A stretch of 47,900 bases of DNA from Thioalkalivibrio versutus (GTDB taxonomy: Bacteria; Pseudomonadota; Gammaproteobacteria; Ectothiorhodospirales; Ectothiorhodospiraceae). How positions within the stretch are numbered: position 1 is the stretch's first letter; the number at the start of each line of letters is the position of its first letter. The notes under the pieces are model-generated. The model made no database searches, was not told the origin of the DNA, and worked only from the letters and a program-made list of their open reading frames with translations. Positions 25,309 through 33,681 of the stretch are shown piece by piece. The stretch is from positions 1-47,900 of the forward strand of contig NZ_MVAR01000012.1 in NCBI RefSeq assembly GCF_001999325.1, given 5' to 3'. The position numbers and the translations under genes are program-made.

Positions 25309-25550
25309 CCTGGGGAAACACTGATCAAGGTGCATGTTGGCGCTCGAGTCGCTTTTGGGTGTCAGCAAAGGGCGGCGACTGCCGTGCGGTCACTTTGCCC
25401 CAGGTGAGCCACAACGCCGTGCGCGCACCCGTTTTCACCAACAGCGGTCGGCCGTGCCCCGTCTTTAAAGGCGTTGTGGGGTTGGTGCGCCTTGTCTCGG
25501 AAAACATGGGACACCAACGCGAACATACTCCTTGATCAGTGTTTTCCTGG
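25309..25550. mobile_element. 242-bp MITE-like element with terminal inverted repeats
   Basis: The left end CCTGGGGAAACACTGATCAA plus GG (25309-25330) is repeated in inverse at the right end CCTTGATCAGTGTTTTCCTG plus G (25530-25550), with only terminal mismatches. No transposase is encoded. The sequence just inside the left end (to 25358) matches 47858-47900 at 37 of 43 positions, so this is a family. It is best seen as a non-autonomous element or the joined ends of a deleted IS; the IS family is not identified. Target duplications were not obvious. Confidence 0.65.
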
Positions 25551-25605
25551 CGGCCAGGCCATGACAGGCCGACCCGTTGGGGCCGGCCTCTCGTTCAGGG
25601 TGGGT

Positions 25606-25908
25606 TTAGTTGTTGTCTTCTTCGTCGTCGCTATCCAGGTCGAAGCCGCCTTCGGCCTCGGCATCGCCTTCGGCGTCGACTCCATCATCGTCCATGTCGG
25701 TGTCAGCGCCGGCTCCCGCGCCGGCCCCCATGCCGCGGTCGCTGCCCAAGCCACGTTCGCTACCCATGCCGCCGCTTGCTTCGGCTCCGGTTTCGGCAGC
25801 GCCTTCGGCAGAGGAGCCTAGATCCTGGGCCTGGGCGGCGCCCAGGGCACCGAGTGTGAACAGCGAGCTCAGGGCAATGGCAATGCCGGTCTTTCGATAG
25901 TTCCACAT
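25606..25908 (-). CDS. Small acidic secreted protein
   Basis: The product has 100 residues with a Sec signal peptide (AIALSSLFTLGALGAAQA, cleavage near residue 27). The mature part is almost entirely Gly, Ala, Asp, Glu, Ser and Met in short repeats (GSERGLGSDRGMGAGAGAGA; then DAEGDAEAEGGFDLDSDDEE), very acidic at its C-terminus. It looks intrinsically disordered and could bind divalent cations. The gene has a good site (taggagc) before ATG. I know no defined family; acidic secreted proteins fit a halophile. The coding DNA itself is a GC-rich short-repeat tract. Confidence 0.65.
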   Translation of the reverse strand: MWNYRKTGIAIALSSLFTLGALGAAQAQDLGSSAEGAAETGAEASGGMGSERGLGSDRGMGAGAGAGADTDMDDDGVDAEGDAEAEGGFDLDSDDEEDNN

Positions 25909-26152
25909 GGTTCTTGCTCCTACATTTTTGGCAAAAGTCGCACCGACTGGATGTCACCCCTCGGGGGTGCATCGGTCGCGTGCAAGCCATGGATAACGCT
26001 GGTTGGGGGTCGGATAAACCCTGTGCGTGAGGAGTTGAACGCTAGTTCACAGATGTAGGCGGCAAGTTGTGGAGGGGTTCGCGTGCAGGCGGGAAGCGGG
26101 CGGGGGCAGCCATCATTGGCTCAGGTGTTGGTTTAAGGCCCGGGGATGCGGC

Positions 26153-26848
26153 TTATGCGGAGGGTGGCTCGCCAGTCAGCCGCTGCGGGCTGCTGGCATC
26201 GGCGGCGCCGCGCCGTTTCCTACGCGCCTTGTCTCGCCAGTTGGGGGCCAGGGTTTCGCAATCGGCGAGTTGCTGCAGGTGCTGGTGGTTCGGGCGCTGA
26301 TAGACCGCGGCCATTGCGGCCGCGATGCTGAGGCTTTCCGGCAGGCGTTCGAGCCGTTCGATGGTGTCGCCCGCAGTAAGGGTGCCGGGTTCCAGAACGC
26401 GGTAGAACCAGCCGCAACGCCCGGTTTCCTGGACCCGGCGTGCCAGGCCGGGGATGTCGAAGCGGACGTCCAGCTTCCAGCAGGGTGTTCGGGGCTGGCT
26501 GACCTGCACCCGGACGGAGCCGATGCGATAGACATCGCCGATGTGCACGCTGTGCTCGTCCATGTCGCGGCTTGCGAGGTTTTCGCCAAAGCCGGGGGGC
26601 TCGAAGCGCGTGGCCTGCGCTGGGTGCTCCGTCTGCCACCAGGCGTAATGGTCGAGGCAGTAGTGGAGCAGCGCCCGTTCGGGACCGCCGTGATTGTCAG
26701 GGTCGGCCTGTTCGTCACCGGTCAGGCCGAGGCGATCCACTGATACCTCGCCTGGCGCGGGTTGCTTGTCGATGGCGCTGGCGCGGCCCTTGGCGTAGTC
26801 GGGGGCCACGCGGCCGGTGTAAAGGCCACTGAGGGTGGAGATCGTCAT
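26153..26848 (-). CDS. MOSC-domain protein, YiiM-like
   Basis: The product has 231 residues. Landmarks of the YiiM branch of MOSC proteins are: VSVDRLGLTGDEQADPDNHG, RALLHYCLDHYAWWQTEHP, FGENLASRDMDEHSVHIGDV, VQVSQPRTPCWKLDVRF (the molybdenum-cofactor-type Cys) and the C-terminal helical 3-alpha region (AAMAAVYQRPNHQHLQQLAD). E. coli YiiM reduces N-hydroxylated base analogues such as 6-hydroxylaminopurine using Mo cofactor; the same role is plausible here. The start at 26848 gives the family N-terminus; an earlier ATG 13 codons up adds polar sequence. It is the last gene of a possible three-gene minus-strand set. Confidence 0.85.
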   Translation of the reverse strand: MTISTLSGLYTGRVAPDYAKGRASAIDKQPAPGEVSVDRLGLTGDEQADPDNHGGPERALLHYCLDHYAWWQTEHPAQATRFEPPGFGENLASRDMDEHSVHIGDVYRIGSVRVQVSQPRTPCWKLDVRFDIPGLARRVQETGRCGWFYRVLEPGTLTAGDTIERLERLPESLSIAAAMAAVYQRPNHQHLQQLADCETLAPNWRDKARRKRRGAADASSPQRLTGEPPSA

Positions 26849-26936
26849 CTGGGACCTTTCCCTGTTGTCGTGACTTTGACCATACAACAGCCCGGGCGCG
26901 CCGATAGAGGCCGAGAATGAGCCATCCGTTGGGCCT

Positions 26937-27080
26937 TCAGCGCCCGCTCAGGTAGATCAGGCGGGCGATGAAGGCGATTCCCAGGATGATCCAACCGACC
27001 GGGTAGGGCAGTACGCCCGAGAAGAATGCGGTCAGGCTGGCGACGAGCAGGACGCCGATGACGAGCAGAGGGATATCCAT
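26937..27080 (-). CDS. Small membrane protein, 47 residues
   Basis: The predicted product has two short hydrophobic segments, MDIPLLVIGVLLVASLTAFF and LPYPVGWIILGIAFIARLIY, with a short loop and a basic C-terminus. The start at 27080 follows caagggg at suitable spacing; a longer frame to 27137 would add a polar N-terminus overlapping the intergenic space. It lies 63 bp after the alpha/beta hydrolase and 88 bp before the MOSC gene on the same strand. A related 33-bp fragment occurs at 22466-22498. No function can be given. Confidence 0.55.
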   Translation of the reverse strand: MDIPLLVIGVLLVASLTAFFSGVLPYPVGWIILGIAFIARLIYLSGR

Positions 27081-27143
27081 CCCCTTGAGAGCCAGGATTC
27101 CGGTAGACGTTCCGCGCGGGCGGGACACGCCGGGCACTTGCGC

Positions 27144-28202
27144 TTACGGGTCGCCTTGCCACTGATCGAGGATCTCCAGGATCGTGTCGATGGCCGGGGG
27201 TTCGTCCGTCAGCGGCCCGGGCACCAGCAGCCCACGATGCGAGGCCTCGAGGATCAGCGGGTTCGGATGACCGTCCAGGTGCAAGGATTCGACCGGCACC
27301 ACGCCGTCGCCCAGTTCGTCGTCGGTCTGCTCCCACCATTCGCTGATGCGCCCGGCCACCGCCTCGAGGTCGATCTGTTCGTCCAGCGCGGCCAGACTCT
27401 CGCGCATGGCGGGGGTGGGTTCGGGCAGTTTTCCGCCGATGATGCGGACCGGTATGTCGTCCGGCCAGGGGCGTGCGTTGAGTTCGGCCAGGAAGTGGCT
27501 GCCCGGGCGCAGGTCGATCTTGGCCGCGCCGGTGCCGTCGCGCAGGCCGGCAAACAGCGAGAAGCGCTGCTGCTGGATGTCGGCCAGCCACTCGCGTACC
27601 TCCAGCCAGACCCGCAGCCGGGCCCACTCGGAGCCATGATTGGGGGTGGCCACCAGGATCACGCCGGCGACGGGTCGCCCCCCGACACGCGGGGTCGCAT
27701 CCTCCGGATGCCGGTAGCGAGTCACGAAATCGCGGATCACCAGACCCCCCATGCTGTGGCCAATCAGGATCAGCGGGTCGTCGCCTTCGAGCTGCGCCCA
27801 GTGTTCCGCCAGCAGGTCCGCGCTGTGGTCGATGGCCTGGTCGTTGGGATAGCGGAATTCCCAGCCATTGATTCCGGCGTCGTCCAGCGCGGGCGCCAGG
27901 GCGTCCCAGATATCGCCGGGCTCGTCCAGTCCGTGCAGCAGCAGAACGTCCGGCGGGCGCTCGTCGTCGAACCGGTCCGAACGCGGCAGGAAGCCCCGCA
28001 GATCGTCGGGCAGCTCCATGGTCTCGGGGAACCATTCGTGCAGGCGGTCCTGGACTTCGACGCGCAGCTCGCGCTCCTGTTCCGGATTCTGCTCGGCCCA
28101 GCCGACCCAGATGGCGAGGCCGAGCAGGGGCACGCCCACCAGGATCAGGAAGGCGCCGAGGCGCCGGCGGCGCCGGGACGGTTCGGGACGGCTGGCATTC
28201 AT
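27144..28202 (-). CDS. Membrane-anchored alpha/beta hydrolase (lipase-like)
   Basis: The product has 352 residues. A basic N-terminus and one membrane segment (AFLILVGVPLLGLAIWVGWA, about 17-36) anchor it, with the catalytic domain outside. The domain shows VLLLHGLDEPGDIWDAL (oxyanion region), the nucleophile elbow LILIGHSMGGLVIRDF, VILVATPNHGSEWARL and the late His in LILEASHRGLLVPGPL; the acid is probably in DGVVPVESLHLDG. This is the pattern of lipase or PGAP1-like esterases. The start is clear because the anchor begins right away. It is divergent from the DUF4197 lipoprotein. Confidence 0.85.
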   Translation of the reverse strand: MNASRPEPSRRRRRLGAFLILVGVPLLGLAIWVGWAEQNPEQERELRVEVQDRLHEWFPETMELPDDLRGFLPRSDRFDDERPPDVLLLHGLDEPGDIWDALAPALDDAGINGWEFRYPNDQAIDHSADLLAEHWAQLEGDDPLILIGHSMGGLVIRDFVTRYRHPEDATPRVGGRPVAGVILVATPNHGSEWARLRVWLEVREWLADIQQQRFSLFAGLRDGTGAAKIDLRPGSHFLAELNARPWPDDIPVRIIGGKLPEPTPAMRESLAALDEQIDLEAVAGRISEWWEQTDDELGDGVVPVESLHLDGHPNPLILEASHRGLLVPGPLTDEPPAIDTILEILDQWQGDP

Positions 28203-28309
28203 GGACGATCACCATCGGACAAGCCGAGCTCCACGGCAAGTGGGGGCCTGGCGCGGGCCAGTCGATGCCCTGTGTATCATGGCGGGAAGTCCCTCACGGA
28301 AGTTTCGAC

Positions 28310-29002
28310 ATGCGACGCGCGCACCTGCTCCCCTGGCTTCTGGTCCCCCTCTTGCTGACCGCCTGCGCCGGACTGGATGTCCGCGACTTCGGCCTCGATG
28401 GTGGTGATGATCGTGCCGAGGAGGCCATCCGCGAGGCCCTGCGGGTGGGCACCGAGCGCACGGTGGAGCGGACCGGCCGCGAGGATGGCTACTGGGGCAA
28501 CGCGTTGATCCGCATCGGTCTTCCGCCGGAGCTGGAGCAGGCCGGCGATACGCTGCGGCGCGTCGGGTTTGCCAGCCAGGTGAACGATCTGGAGCGGCGG
28601 ATGAATCGTGCGGCGGAGTCCGCAGCGCAGGAGGCCGTTTCGGTGTTTGTCAGCGCCATCCGCGGGATGCGGCCGGAGGATGTGTATGGGGTGCTGCGCG
28701 GGGCCGATGATGCCGCCACGCAGTATCTGCGCGATGCGTCGGAGTCCACCCTGCGCGAGCGCTACATGCCGATTGTGCAGGAGCAGATGGAGCGGGCCGA
28801 CGTCTATCGGGTGTACCAGCCGCTGCGCGACGCGGCGGGCCGCATTCCGGGCCTGTCGGGGCTGGACGTCGATCTGGATCGCTACGTGACCGATCACGCC
28901 CTGGATGGCCTGTTTACCATCCTCGCGGACGAGGAGCGGCGCATCCGCGAGGATCCGGCTGCCCGCACGACCCAGCTCCTGCGCGACTATTTCGGTCAGT
29001 AG
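28310..29002 (+). CDS. DUF4197 lipoprotein
   Basis: The product has 230 residues. A lipobox signal (WLLVPLLLTAC, Cys at about 19) predicts a lipoprotein. The remainder matches DUF4197: EEAIREALRVGTERTVERTG, NALIRIGLPPELEQAGDTLR, ERRMNRAAESAAQEAVSVFV and TILADEERRIREDPAARTTQ near the end. The family is widespread in proteobacteria and of unknown function, predicted periplasmic. ATG 28310 gives the signal peptide at once; in-frame sequence upstream does not look coding. The 3' end overlaps the convergent EAL gene by 7 bp. Confidence 0.88.
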   Translation: MRRAHLLPWLLVPLLLTACAGLDVRDFGLDGGDDRAEEAIREALRVGTERTVERTGREDGYWGNALIRIGLPPELEQAGDTLRRVGFASQVNDLERRMNRAAESAAQEAVSVFVSAIRGMRPEDVYGVLRGADDAATQYLRDASESTLRERYMPIVQEQMERADVYRVYQPLRDAAGRIPGLSGLDVDLDRYVTDHALDGLFTILADEERRIREDPAARTTQLLRDYFGQ

Positions 29003-30225
29003 CGCACCGCGTGCAGATGGCCGGTGTGCGGCGTGTCGGAAAGCAGCAGGGATGGGATCTCTTCGGCCCGTAACGGACGGGCGAAGTAGTAGCCCTGGAT
29101 GCAATCGAATTTTAGTTCGCGGCCGATTGCCAGTTGTTCCTTCGTCTCCACGCCCTCGGCGATGGTTCGCAGGCCCAGCGACTCGGCCAGCAGGACCATG
29201 CCGCGCGAGAGGTCGTGGGCGGACGGATCGATCCCGAGTCCGGAGATCAGCTGGCGGTCGATCTTGAGGATGTCGATGGGGAATCGGTTGAGGTAGGCCA
29301 GCGAGGAATAACCCGTGCCGAAGTCGTCGATGGCGAGCTGGATGCCGAGTGACTTGAGCTGCTTCAGGGCATCGGTGGCCGCGTCCATCGCCAGCACTGT
29401 CTCAGTCAGTTCGATGTGCAGCAACTCCGGCGGTAGCCGATGGCGATCCAGCGCGGCCGCGACATGGGCCGCCATTTCGGGGCGGACGATGTCGTGCGCC
29501 GAGAGGTTGATTGCCACGTACCATGCGGGGCGGCCGTGTTCGGCGGCCAGGGCGTTCCACGCACCGGCCTGGCGGCAGCCCTCGTCCAGGGCCAGATCGC
29601 AGATGTCATGAATTAACGTGGAATCCTCCGCCACGTCCAGAAACTCCGCCGGGGATAGTTCTCCGCGGATGGGGTGTTGCCAGCGGATCAACGCCTCGAC
29701 GCCGACATGGCGCTCCTGCGCCAGGGAGTAAATCGGTTGGTAGCGCAGGAAAAACTCGTTGTGCCGCAGCCCGCGCCGGATATCGAATTCTTGGCGCATG
29801 CGCCGCAGTTCCTCGGTGACCGGGTGCAGCGCGGGGATGACCAGCCAGGCCATCAGCTGGCCGATGCCGACGAAGAATCCGGTACGGGTTAGCCAGCGTT
29901 CGGTCTCCTGCGCGATGCCGGCGGTGACATCCACCGGCGTCATGGGTCCGGCCAGAACGCCGGCCACCAGGGCCACGACCAGGGCGGCGCCCGCGCCGAA
30001 GCGCGCCGCGGCGAACAGGATGGGCACGTAATAAAAGTGCGGGACGATACTGTCGGCGCCACCGGCGGTGTAGACGACCAGCCAGGACAGGGCGAGCCCA
30101 CCCAAGATCAGCAGACTAGCGCCCACGAAGGACATGCCCACCCAGGCACGGAGTGTGGTGCGGGCGAGGTAGTCGGTGTAGCGGATGCTACCGGTGGAGG
30201 GCAGGGCCGAGGGAAACCTGGACAT
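28996..30225 (-). CDS. Membrane EAL-domain c-di-GMP phosphodiesterase
   Basis: The product has 409 residues. Membrane helices occupy about residues 25-135 (including HFYYVPILFAAARFGAGAAL, a MASE/DUF4118-like pattern). A short linker leads to an EAL domain from about 155 to the end. All catalytic landmarks are present: EALIRWQHP, INLSAHDIV, LTETVLAM, IDDFGTGYSSLAYLNRF, ILKIDRQL, IAEGVETKEQL and QGYYFARPL. There is no GGDEF domain, so it should hydrolyse c-di-GMP. ATG 30225 has ggaagagcg upstream; an earlier in-frame start would add 19 polar residues. It is divergent from the HD-GYP gene across a 397-bp gap. Confidence 0.9.
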   Translation of the reverse strand: MSRFPSALPSTGSIRYTDYLARTTLRAWVGMSFVGASLLILGGLALSWLVVYTAGGADSIVPHFYYVPILFAAARFGAGAALVVALVAGVLAGPMTPVDVTAGIAQETERWLTRTGFFVGIGQLMAWLVIPALHPVTEELRRMRQEFDIRRGLRHNEFFLRYQPIYSLAQERHVGVEALIRWQHPIRGELSPAEFLDVAEDSTLIHDICDLALDEGCRQAGAWNALAAEHGRPAWYVAINLSAHDIVRPEMAAHVAAALDRHRLPPELLHIELTETVLAMDAATDALKQLKSLGIQLAIDDFGTGYSSLAYLNRFPIDILKIDRQLISGLGIDPSAHDLSRGMVLLAESLGLRTIAEGVETKEQLAIGRELKFDCIQGYYFARPLRAEEIPSLLLSDTPHTGHLHAVRY

Positions 30226-30622
30226 CGCGCTCTTCCTTTGGCCAATCCCGGGCCGGTTATTACACCTTTGGCTGTGCGACAAAGCGGCACGGCTTCAGGG
30301 TGGCATGTCCAGTCGTCCAAGCGACCGCGCCTGTATCCCGAGTGTAGTACATGTGAGTCAGAACACCGTTTTGCAGATCGGCAGCGCGGATCTGGCAAAT
30401 CGGTACCCCATGAACGCTGCGGGGTCGTTCCTGGTGCATATAAAAGGCGGGCCCTCGCCTTCGATGATCTGGCTTTTCATGCCCCCTCCTCGCGATGCCC
30501 GGGTGGCCAGAAAGGACTCTCGTTAGGCGGTGTTAGGTCTGAGTTGTGGGCAATCGAGATCGGGATGATAATCCGCCGCCCGGGGCACAGCCCCGGCCTG
30601 CCATTGCAAGCCTGGGCCCCGA
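30226..30622. other. Divergent promoter region between EAL and HD-GYP genes
   Basis: This 397-bp gap holds no supportable gene. Just before the HD-GYP start, CCGGGGC-ACA-GCCCCGG (30580-30596) forms a perfect 7-bp stem that would lie in the leader of that mRNA. It does not match the conserved GEMM (c-di-GMP riboswitch) core. Promoters for both flanking genes must lie here, but I cannot place them confidently. Confidence 0.45.
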
Positions 30623-31864
30623 ATGCTGAAGAAGATCAAGTTGGAATATGTCGTCGAGGGAATGTACAGCCGGGAACTTTGTGGCTCGTGGATGGAGCAT
30701 CCCTTCTGGCGCACGCGCTTCCTGCTGGACGATGCGAAGGACCTCGCGACCCTGCGCGAAAGCAGTATCCGCGAGGTCTGGATCGACACCACCAGGGGGC
30801 GGGACGTGGAGGGTGCGGAGGCCGCCATGACGCCGGCGGAGCGGGATGCCGAGGTGCAGGCGTCGCTGCAGTCGGTCCCGGATGCCGGGCGCGATTGGGA
30901 GCCCGCGTCCATGCGGCAGGAACTGGACCGGGCGGCGACCATTTGCCGGAAATCGCGGCAGGCGATGACCTCGATCTTCGGGGAGGCGCGCATGGGCCGC
31001 GCCGTGGACACGGAACTGGCGCGCAAGGTGGTTGAGGAGATCACGGACTCGGTGGCTCGCAACTCCAGGGCGCTGGTCAGCCTGGCGCGGCTGAAGAACG
31101 CGGACGACTACACCTACATGCATTCGGTGGCGGTATGCGCGCTGATGGTGGCGCTGGGCCGCGAACTGGGACTTGAGGACGACGCGGTCCTGGCGGCTGG
31201 TGAGGCGGGTCTGATGCACGACATCGGCAAGGCCGCGATGCCGCTGGAGGTGCTCAACAAGCCGGGCAAGCTCACCCCCGAAGAGTTTGCCGTGATGAAG
31301 CGCCATCCGGCGGAGGGGCGTCGCATCCTGCAGGCGGCCGAAGAAGATCTCTACCCGGTCACCCTGGATGTCTGTCTGCATCACCACGAGAAGATGGATG
31401 GTTCGGGGTATCCCGAGGGGCTGGTTGGGGACCAGATTACCCTGTACGCAAAGATGGGCGCGGTCTGCGATGTCTATGACGCGATTACGTCGAATCGCCC
31501 TTACAAGGCGGGCTGGGACCCGGGCGACTCCATTCGCAAGATGGCCGAGTGGGCTCAAGGCCATTTCGATCCAACCGTTTTCCAGGCGTTCGTGAAGAGC
31601 CTGGGTATTTACCCCGTGGGGTCCCTGGTGCGACTGGAGTCCGGGCGGATCGGTGTGGTCGTGGACCAGTCCGCGGGTTCGTTGCTCAAGCCGGTCGTGA
31701 AGGTCTTTTACTCAACCAGCTCGGGGTGCCGCATTCCCCCGAAGGTCGTGGACCTCTCGGCCACGCACGTTCAGGAGGCTATTGCCGGGCGCGAGGACCC
31801 CACGGCATGGCCGTTCCCGGACCTGGATGAGCTTTGGTCCGGTCTGCCCGGCGGCAACGGATAA
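30623..31864 (+). CDS. HD-GYP c-di-GMP phosphodiesterase with DUF3391
   Basis: The product has 413 residues. The N-terminal DUF3391-type region (about 1-140) starts with KKIKLEYVVEGMYSREL. The HD-GYP domain (about 145-330) is complete: the first His in YTYMHSVAV, HDIGK at 199-203, KRHPAEGRRIL, and HHHEKMDGSGYPEGL at 253-267 with GYP intact. LYAKMGAVCDVYDAITSNRP closes the metal site. HD-GYP proteins hydrolyse c-di-GMP through pGpG to GMP. The C-terminus adds VGSLVRLESGRIGVVVDQS. The leader has no clear Shine-Dalgarno, only a GC hairpin. It lies among five other c-di-GMP genes. Confidence 0.93.
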   Translation: MLKKIKLEYVVEGMYSRELCGSWMEHPFWRTRFLLDDAKDLATLRESSIREVWIDTTRGRDVEGAEAAMTPAERDAEVQASLQSVPDAGRDWEPASMRQELDRAATICRKSRQAMTSIFGEARMGRAVDTELARKVVEEITDSVARNSRALVSLARLKNADDYTYMHSVAVCALMVALGRELGLEDDAVLAAGEAGLMHDIGKAAMPLEVLNKPGKLTPEEFAVMKRHPAEGRRILQAAEEDLYPVTLDVCLHHHEKMDGSGYPEGLVGDQITLYAKMGAVCDVYDAITSNRPYKAGWDPGDSIRKMAEWAQGHFDPTVFQAFVKSLGIYPVGSLVRLESGRIGVVVDQSAGSLLKPVVKVFYSTSSGCRIPPKVVDLSATHVQEAIAGREDPTAWPFPDLDELWSGLPGGNG

Positions 31865-31897
31865 AGGAGACGCTTCGCCGCCGCCGGTGGTGGGTCG

Positions 31898-32212
31898 TCA
31901 GAACAGGCCGCAGGCGGGTCCTGTCCGCGCCGAGCGAACCCCGCGGATGTCGGGATGGGCCCGCAGCTCATCCATCATTTCGCTGTACAGGCCATCCGGG
32001 ACATCCCGTGCAAAAGTGATGTCGACGCGGCCGTTGCGGCGCATGTTGTAGGCCGTAAAGGCGTCTGCATCGTAGTCGAAAAGGATGTGGGACAGCGCAT
32101 CCTCGGACGCTCGTGCCTCCGGCGTGGTCGCATGGGTGGTAGCGCAGCCGGACAGGGTTAGAGGTAGAGCGAGAACTAGGATCAGTACGAGGGGCGATAA
32201 AAGGATCTGCAT
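31898..32212 (-). CDS. Small hypothetical lipoprotein
   Basis: The product has 104 residues. The signal peptide ends in a lipobox (LPLTLSGC, Cys at about 23). The mature part of about 80 residues (ALSHILFDYDADAFTAYNMR; then DVPDGLYSEMMDELRAHPDI) belongs to no family I recognise. It could adopt a small alpha/beta fold. It is convergent with the HD-GYP gene, 33 bp away, and lies downstream of flagellin on the same strand, with a terminator between. Confidence 0.65.
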   Translation of the reverse strand: MQILLSPLVLILVLALPLTLSGCATTHATTPEARASEDALSHILFDYDADAFTAYNMRRNGRVDITFARDVPDGLYSEMMDELRAHPDIRGVRSARTGPACGLF

Positions 32213-32395
32213 GGTGGACCTCCGTGCCGGACGCGATCAAATCGGCGGTTCCCGGGTTGTGCGGCTTTCCTGCGTTACCGGGTGGGAGGTGGCAACCAGG
32301 GGCCATCATTCATCTTTGAGCTTCGCCATCAGCTTTCATTTATGTCAAAACATGAAGGAAAGCAAGGGTTGTGCGCGGCTTAGAAGGGATACCCA

Positions 32396-32424
32396 GGGAG
32401 AGGCGGATTCAATCCGCGTCTCCC
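32396..32424 (-). terminator. Hairpin at the end of the flagellin gene
   Basis: GGGAGA-g-GCGGATT (from 32396) pairs with AATCCGC-g-TCTCCC (to 32424), about 13 bp apart from one bulge-like mismatch. It starts inside the TAG stop of the flagellin gene on the minus strand. A U-tract is lacking, but the position is that of a transcription terminator. Confidence 0.65.
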
Positions 32425-33545
32425 TAGGCGAGCAGGCGCAGGACGAGCTGGGGTGCCAGGTTGGCCTGGGCGAGGATGGCGATTCCGGCCTGCTGGAGGA
32501 TCTGGGCACGGATCAGGGCGGCGACCTCGGCGGCATAGTCGGCATCCAGGATGCGGCTGCGCGCGGCCTGGAGGTTCTCGCTGCCGATGCCCAGGTTGTC
32601 GATGGTGGACTCCAGGCGATTCTGCACCGCGCCCAGACGACTGTGCCGGGCGCTGATCTGGTCCAGGGCCTGGTCGATTCGGGCGAGTGCGTCGCTGGCG
32701 CCCTGTGCGGTGCCTAGGTCGATCCCGGCCAGGTGGCCCTCGACCGCGCGGGTGGCGGGCATGTCCAGGGCATTGAGACCGGCGTCGCCGCTTATGGTGA
32801 TGATCTCGCGTGCCGTGATGTCGAGGCGCCCATCGAAGCTGGCGGAGGCGCGGTTCGGGGCTCCGAGCTCGCGGTTGATGGCGGTGGCCAGGGCCGCGAC
32901 CGAGCCGTAATCCCCGTCCGGGACGTCGATCTCCGGCCGCTCGCCGATGCGGATGCGGAAGTCGCCCGCCACCGTGAACGGACCGCTGGCGAACAGCGCC
33001 GTCAGATCCCCCGACCGGCTGGTCGCGATCGCGCCGAGCTGGCGCGTGCCCATGCCGTCGCCGAGGTCCACGGCGAGGGTCTGCCCGGCGTTGGCACCAA
33101 CCTGAAAGAACGCGGTGGGGGCGCTGCCATCGAGCAGGGTGCGTCCATTGAAGGTGGTCTGGGTGACCACCCGGTCGGTCTCGGCCAGCAACTGCCGGGC
33201 CTCGCGGTTCAGGGCCTGGCGGTCGGAGGCGGACAGGGTGCCGTTGGCCGCCTGCAGGGCCAGCTCGCGGATGCGCTGGATGTTGCCGCTCATGGAGCCC
33301 AGCCCGCCCTCGGCGGTGCGGGCCAGCCCGATGCCGTCCTGCGCATTGCGCATGGCCTGGTTCAGGCCACGAATCTGGGTCGTGAAGCGTTCGCTGATGG
33401 CCATTCCGGCGGCATCGTCGCGCGCCGAGTTGATGCGGCGCCCGGAGGCCAGGCGTTGCAGGGCCACCTGCAGGGCGCCCTGGGAAAGCCGCAGGTTGCG
33501 CTAGGCGTTGAGCGACAGGAGATTCGTGTTGATCACCTGGGCCAT
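32424..33545 (-). pseudogene. fliC: Flagellin with an in-frame amber stop at codon 15
   Basis: From ATG 33545 the translation is MAQVINTNLLSLNA, TAG (33503-33501), then RNLRLSQGALQVALQRLASG and onward to codon 373. Flagellins have Gln here (NAQRNL), so a single CAG-to-TAG change explains the stop. The rest is intact: the N-terminal D0/D1 (INSARDDAAGMAISERFTTQ; ELALQAANGTLSASDRQALN), a mid-size variable region, and the C-terminal D1/D0 (RLGAVQNRLESTIDNLGIGS; QAGIAILAQANLAPQLVLRL). A sigma-28 promoter (33639-33665) and a terminator hairpin frame it. No good Shine-Dalgarno precedes the ATG. Restarting at a later GTG (33467) would lose D0 residues needed for filament assembly. It is silent unless amber is suppressed. 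Confidence 0.88.
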
Positions 33546-33638
33546 GATGTCGGGTCTCACGGCCCCGTCACCGGGCCTGTCGGTACCCGGTGCCATGCCG
33601 CCGGGATCATGCAGCCGAAGTTTCGCGGCTACAGTGCG

Positions 33639-33665
33639 TTAACGGCGGTCTTGAGGCGAACTTTA
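33639..33665 (-). promoter_or_regulatory. Sigma-28 (FliA)-type promoter of flagellin
   Basis: On the minus strand TAAAGTTC (33665-33658), an 11-base spacer and GCCGTTAA (33646-33639) match the FliA consensus TAAAGTTT-N11-GCCGATAA with two mismatches. It lies about 95 bp upstream of the flagellin ATG and 17 bp beyond the msrA stop, so it is specific to flagellin. Confidence 0.8.
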
Positions 33666-33681
33666 GGCCCAGGAAACCCAA

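Noticed and set aside
25610-25800. Simple-sequence tract as a separate repeat element
   Set aside because: The short repeats are codons of the acidic Gly/Ala/Asp-rich secreted protein on the minus strand.
30560-30622. Possible c-di-GMP riboswitch before the HD-GYP gene
   Set aside because: A hairpin is present and the context is suggestive, but the conserved GEMM core and tetraloop pattern are absent.
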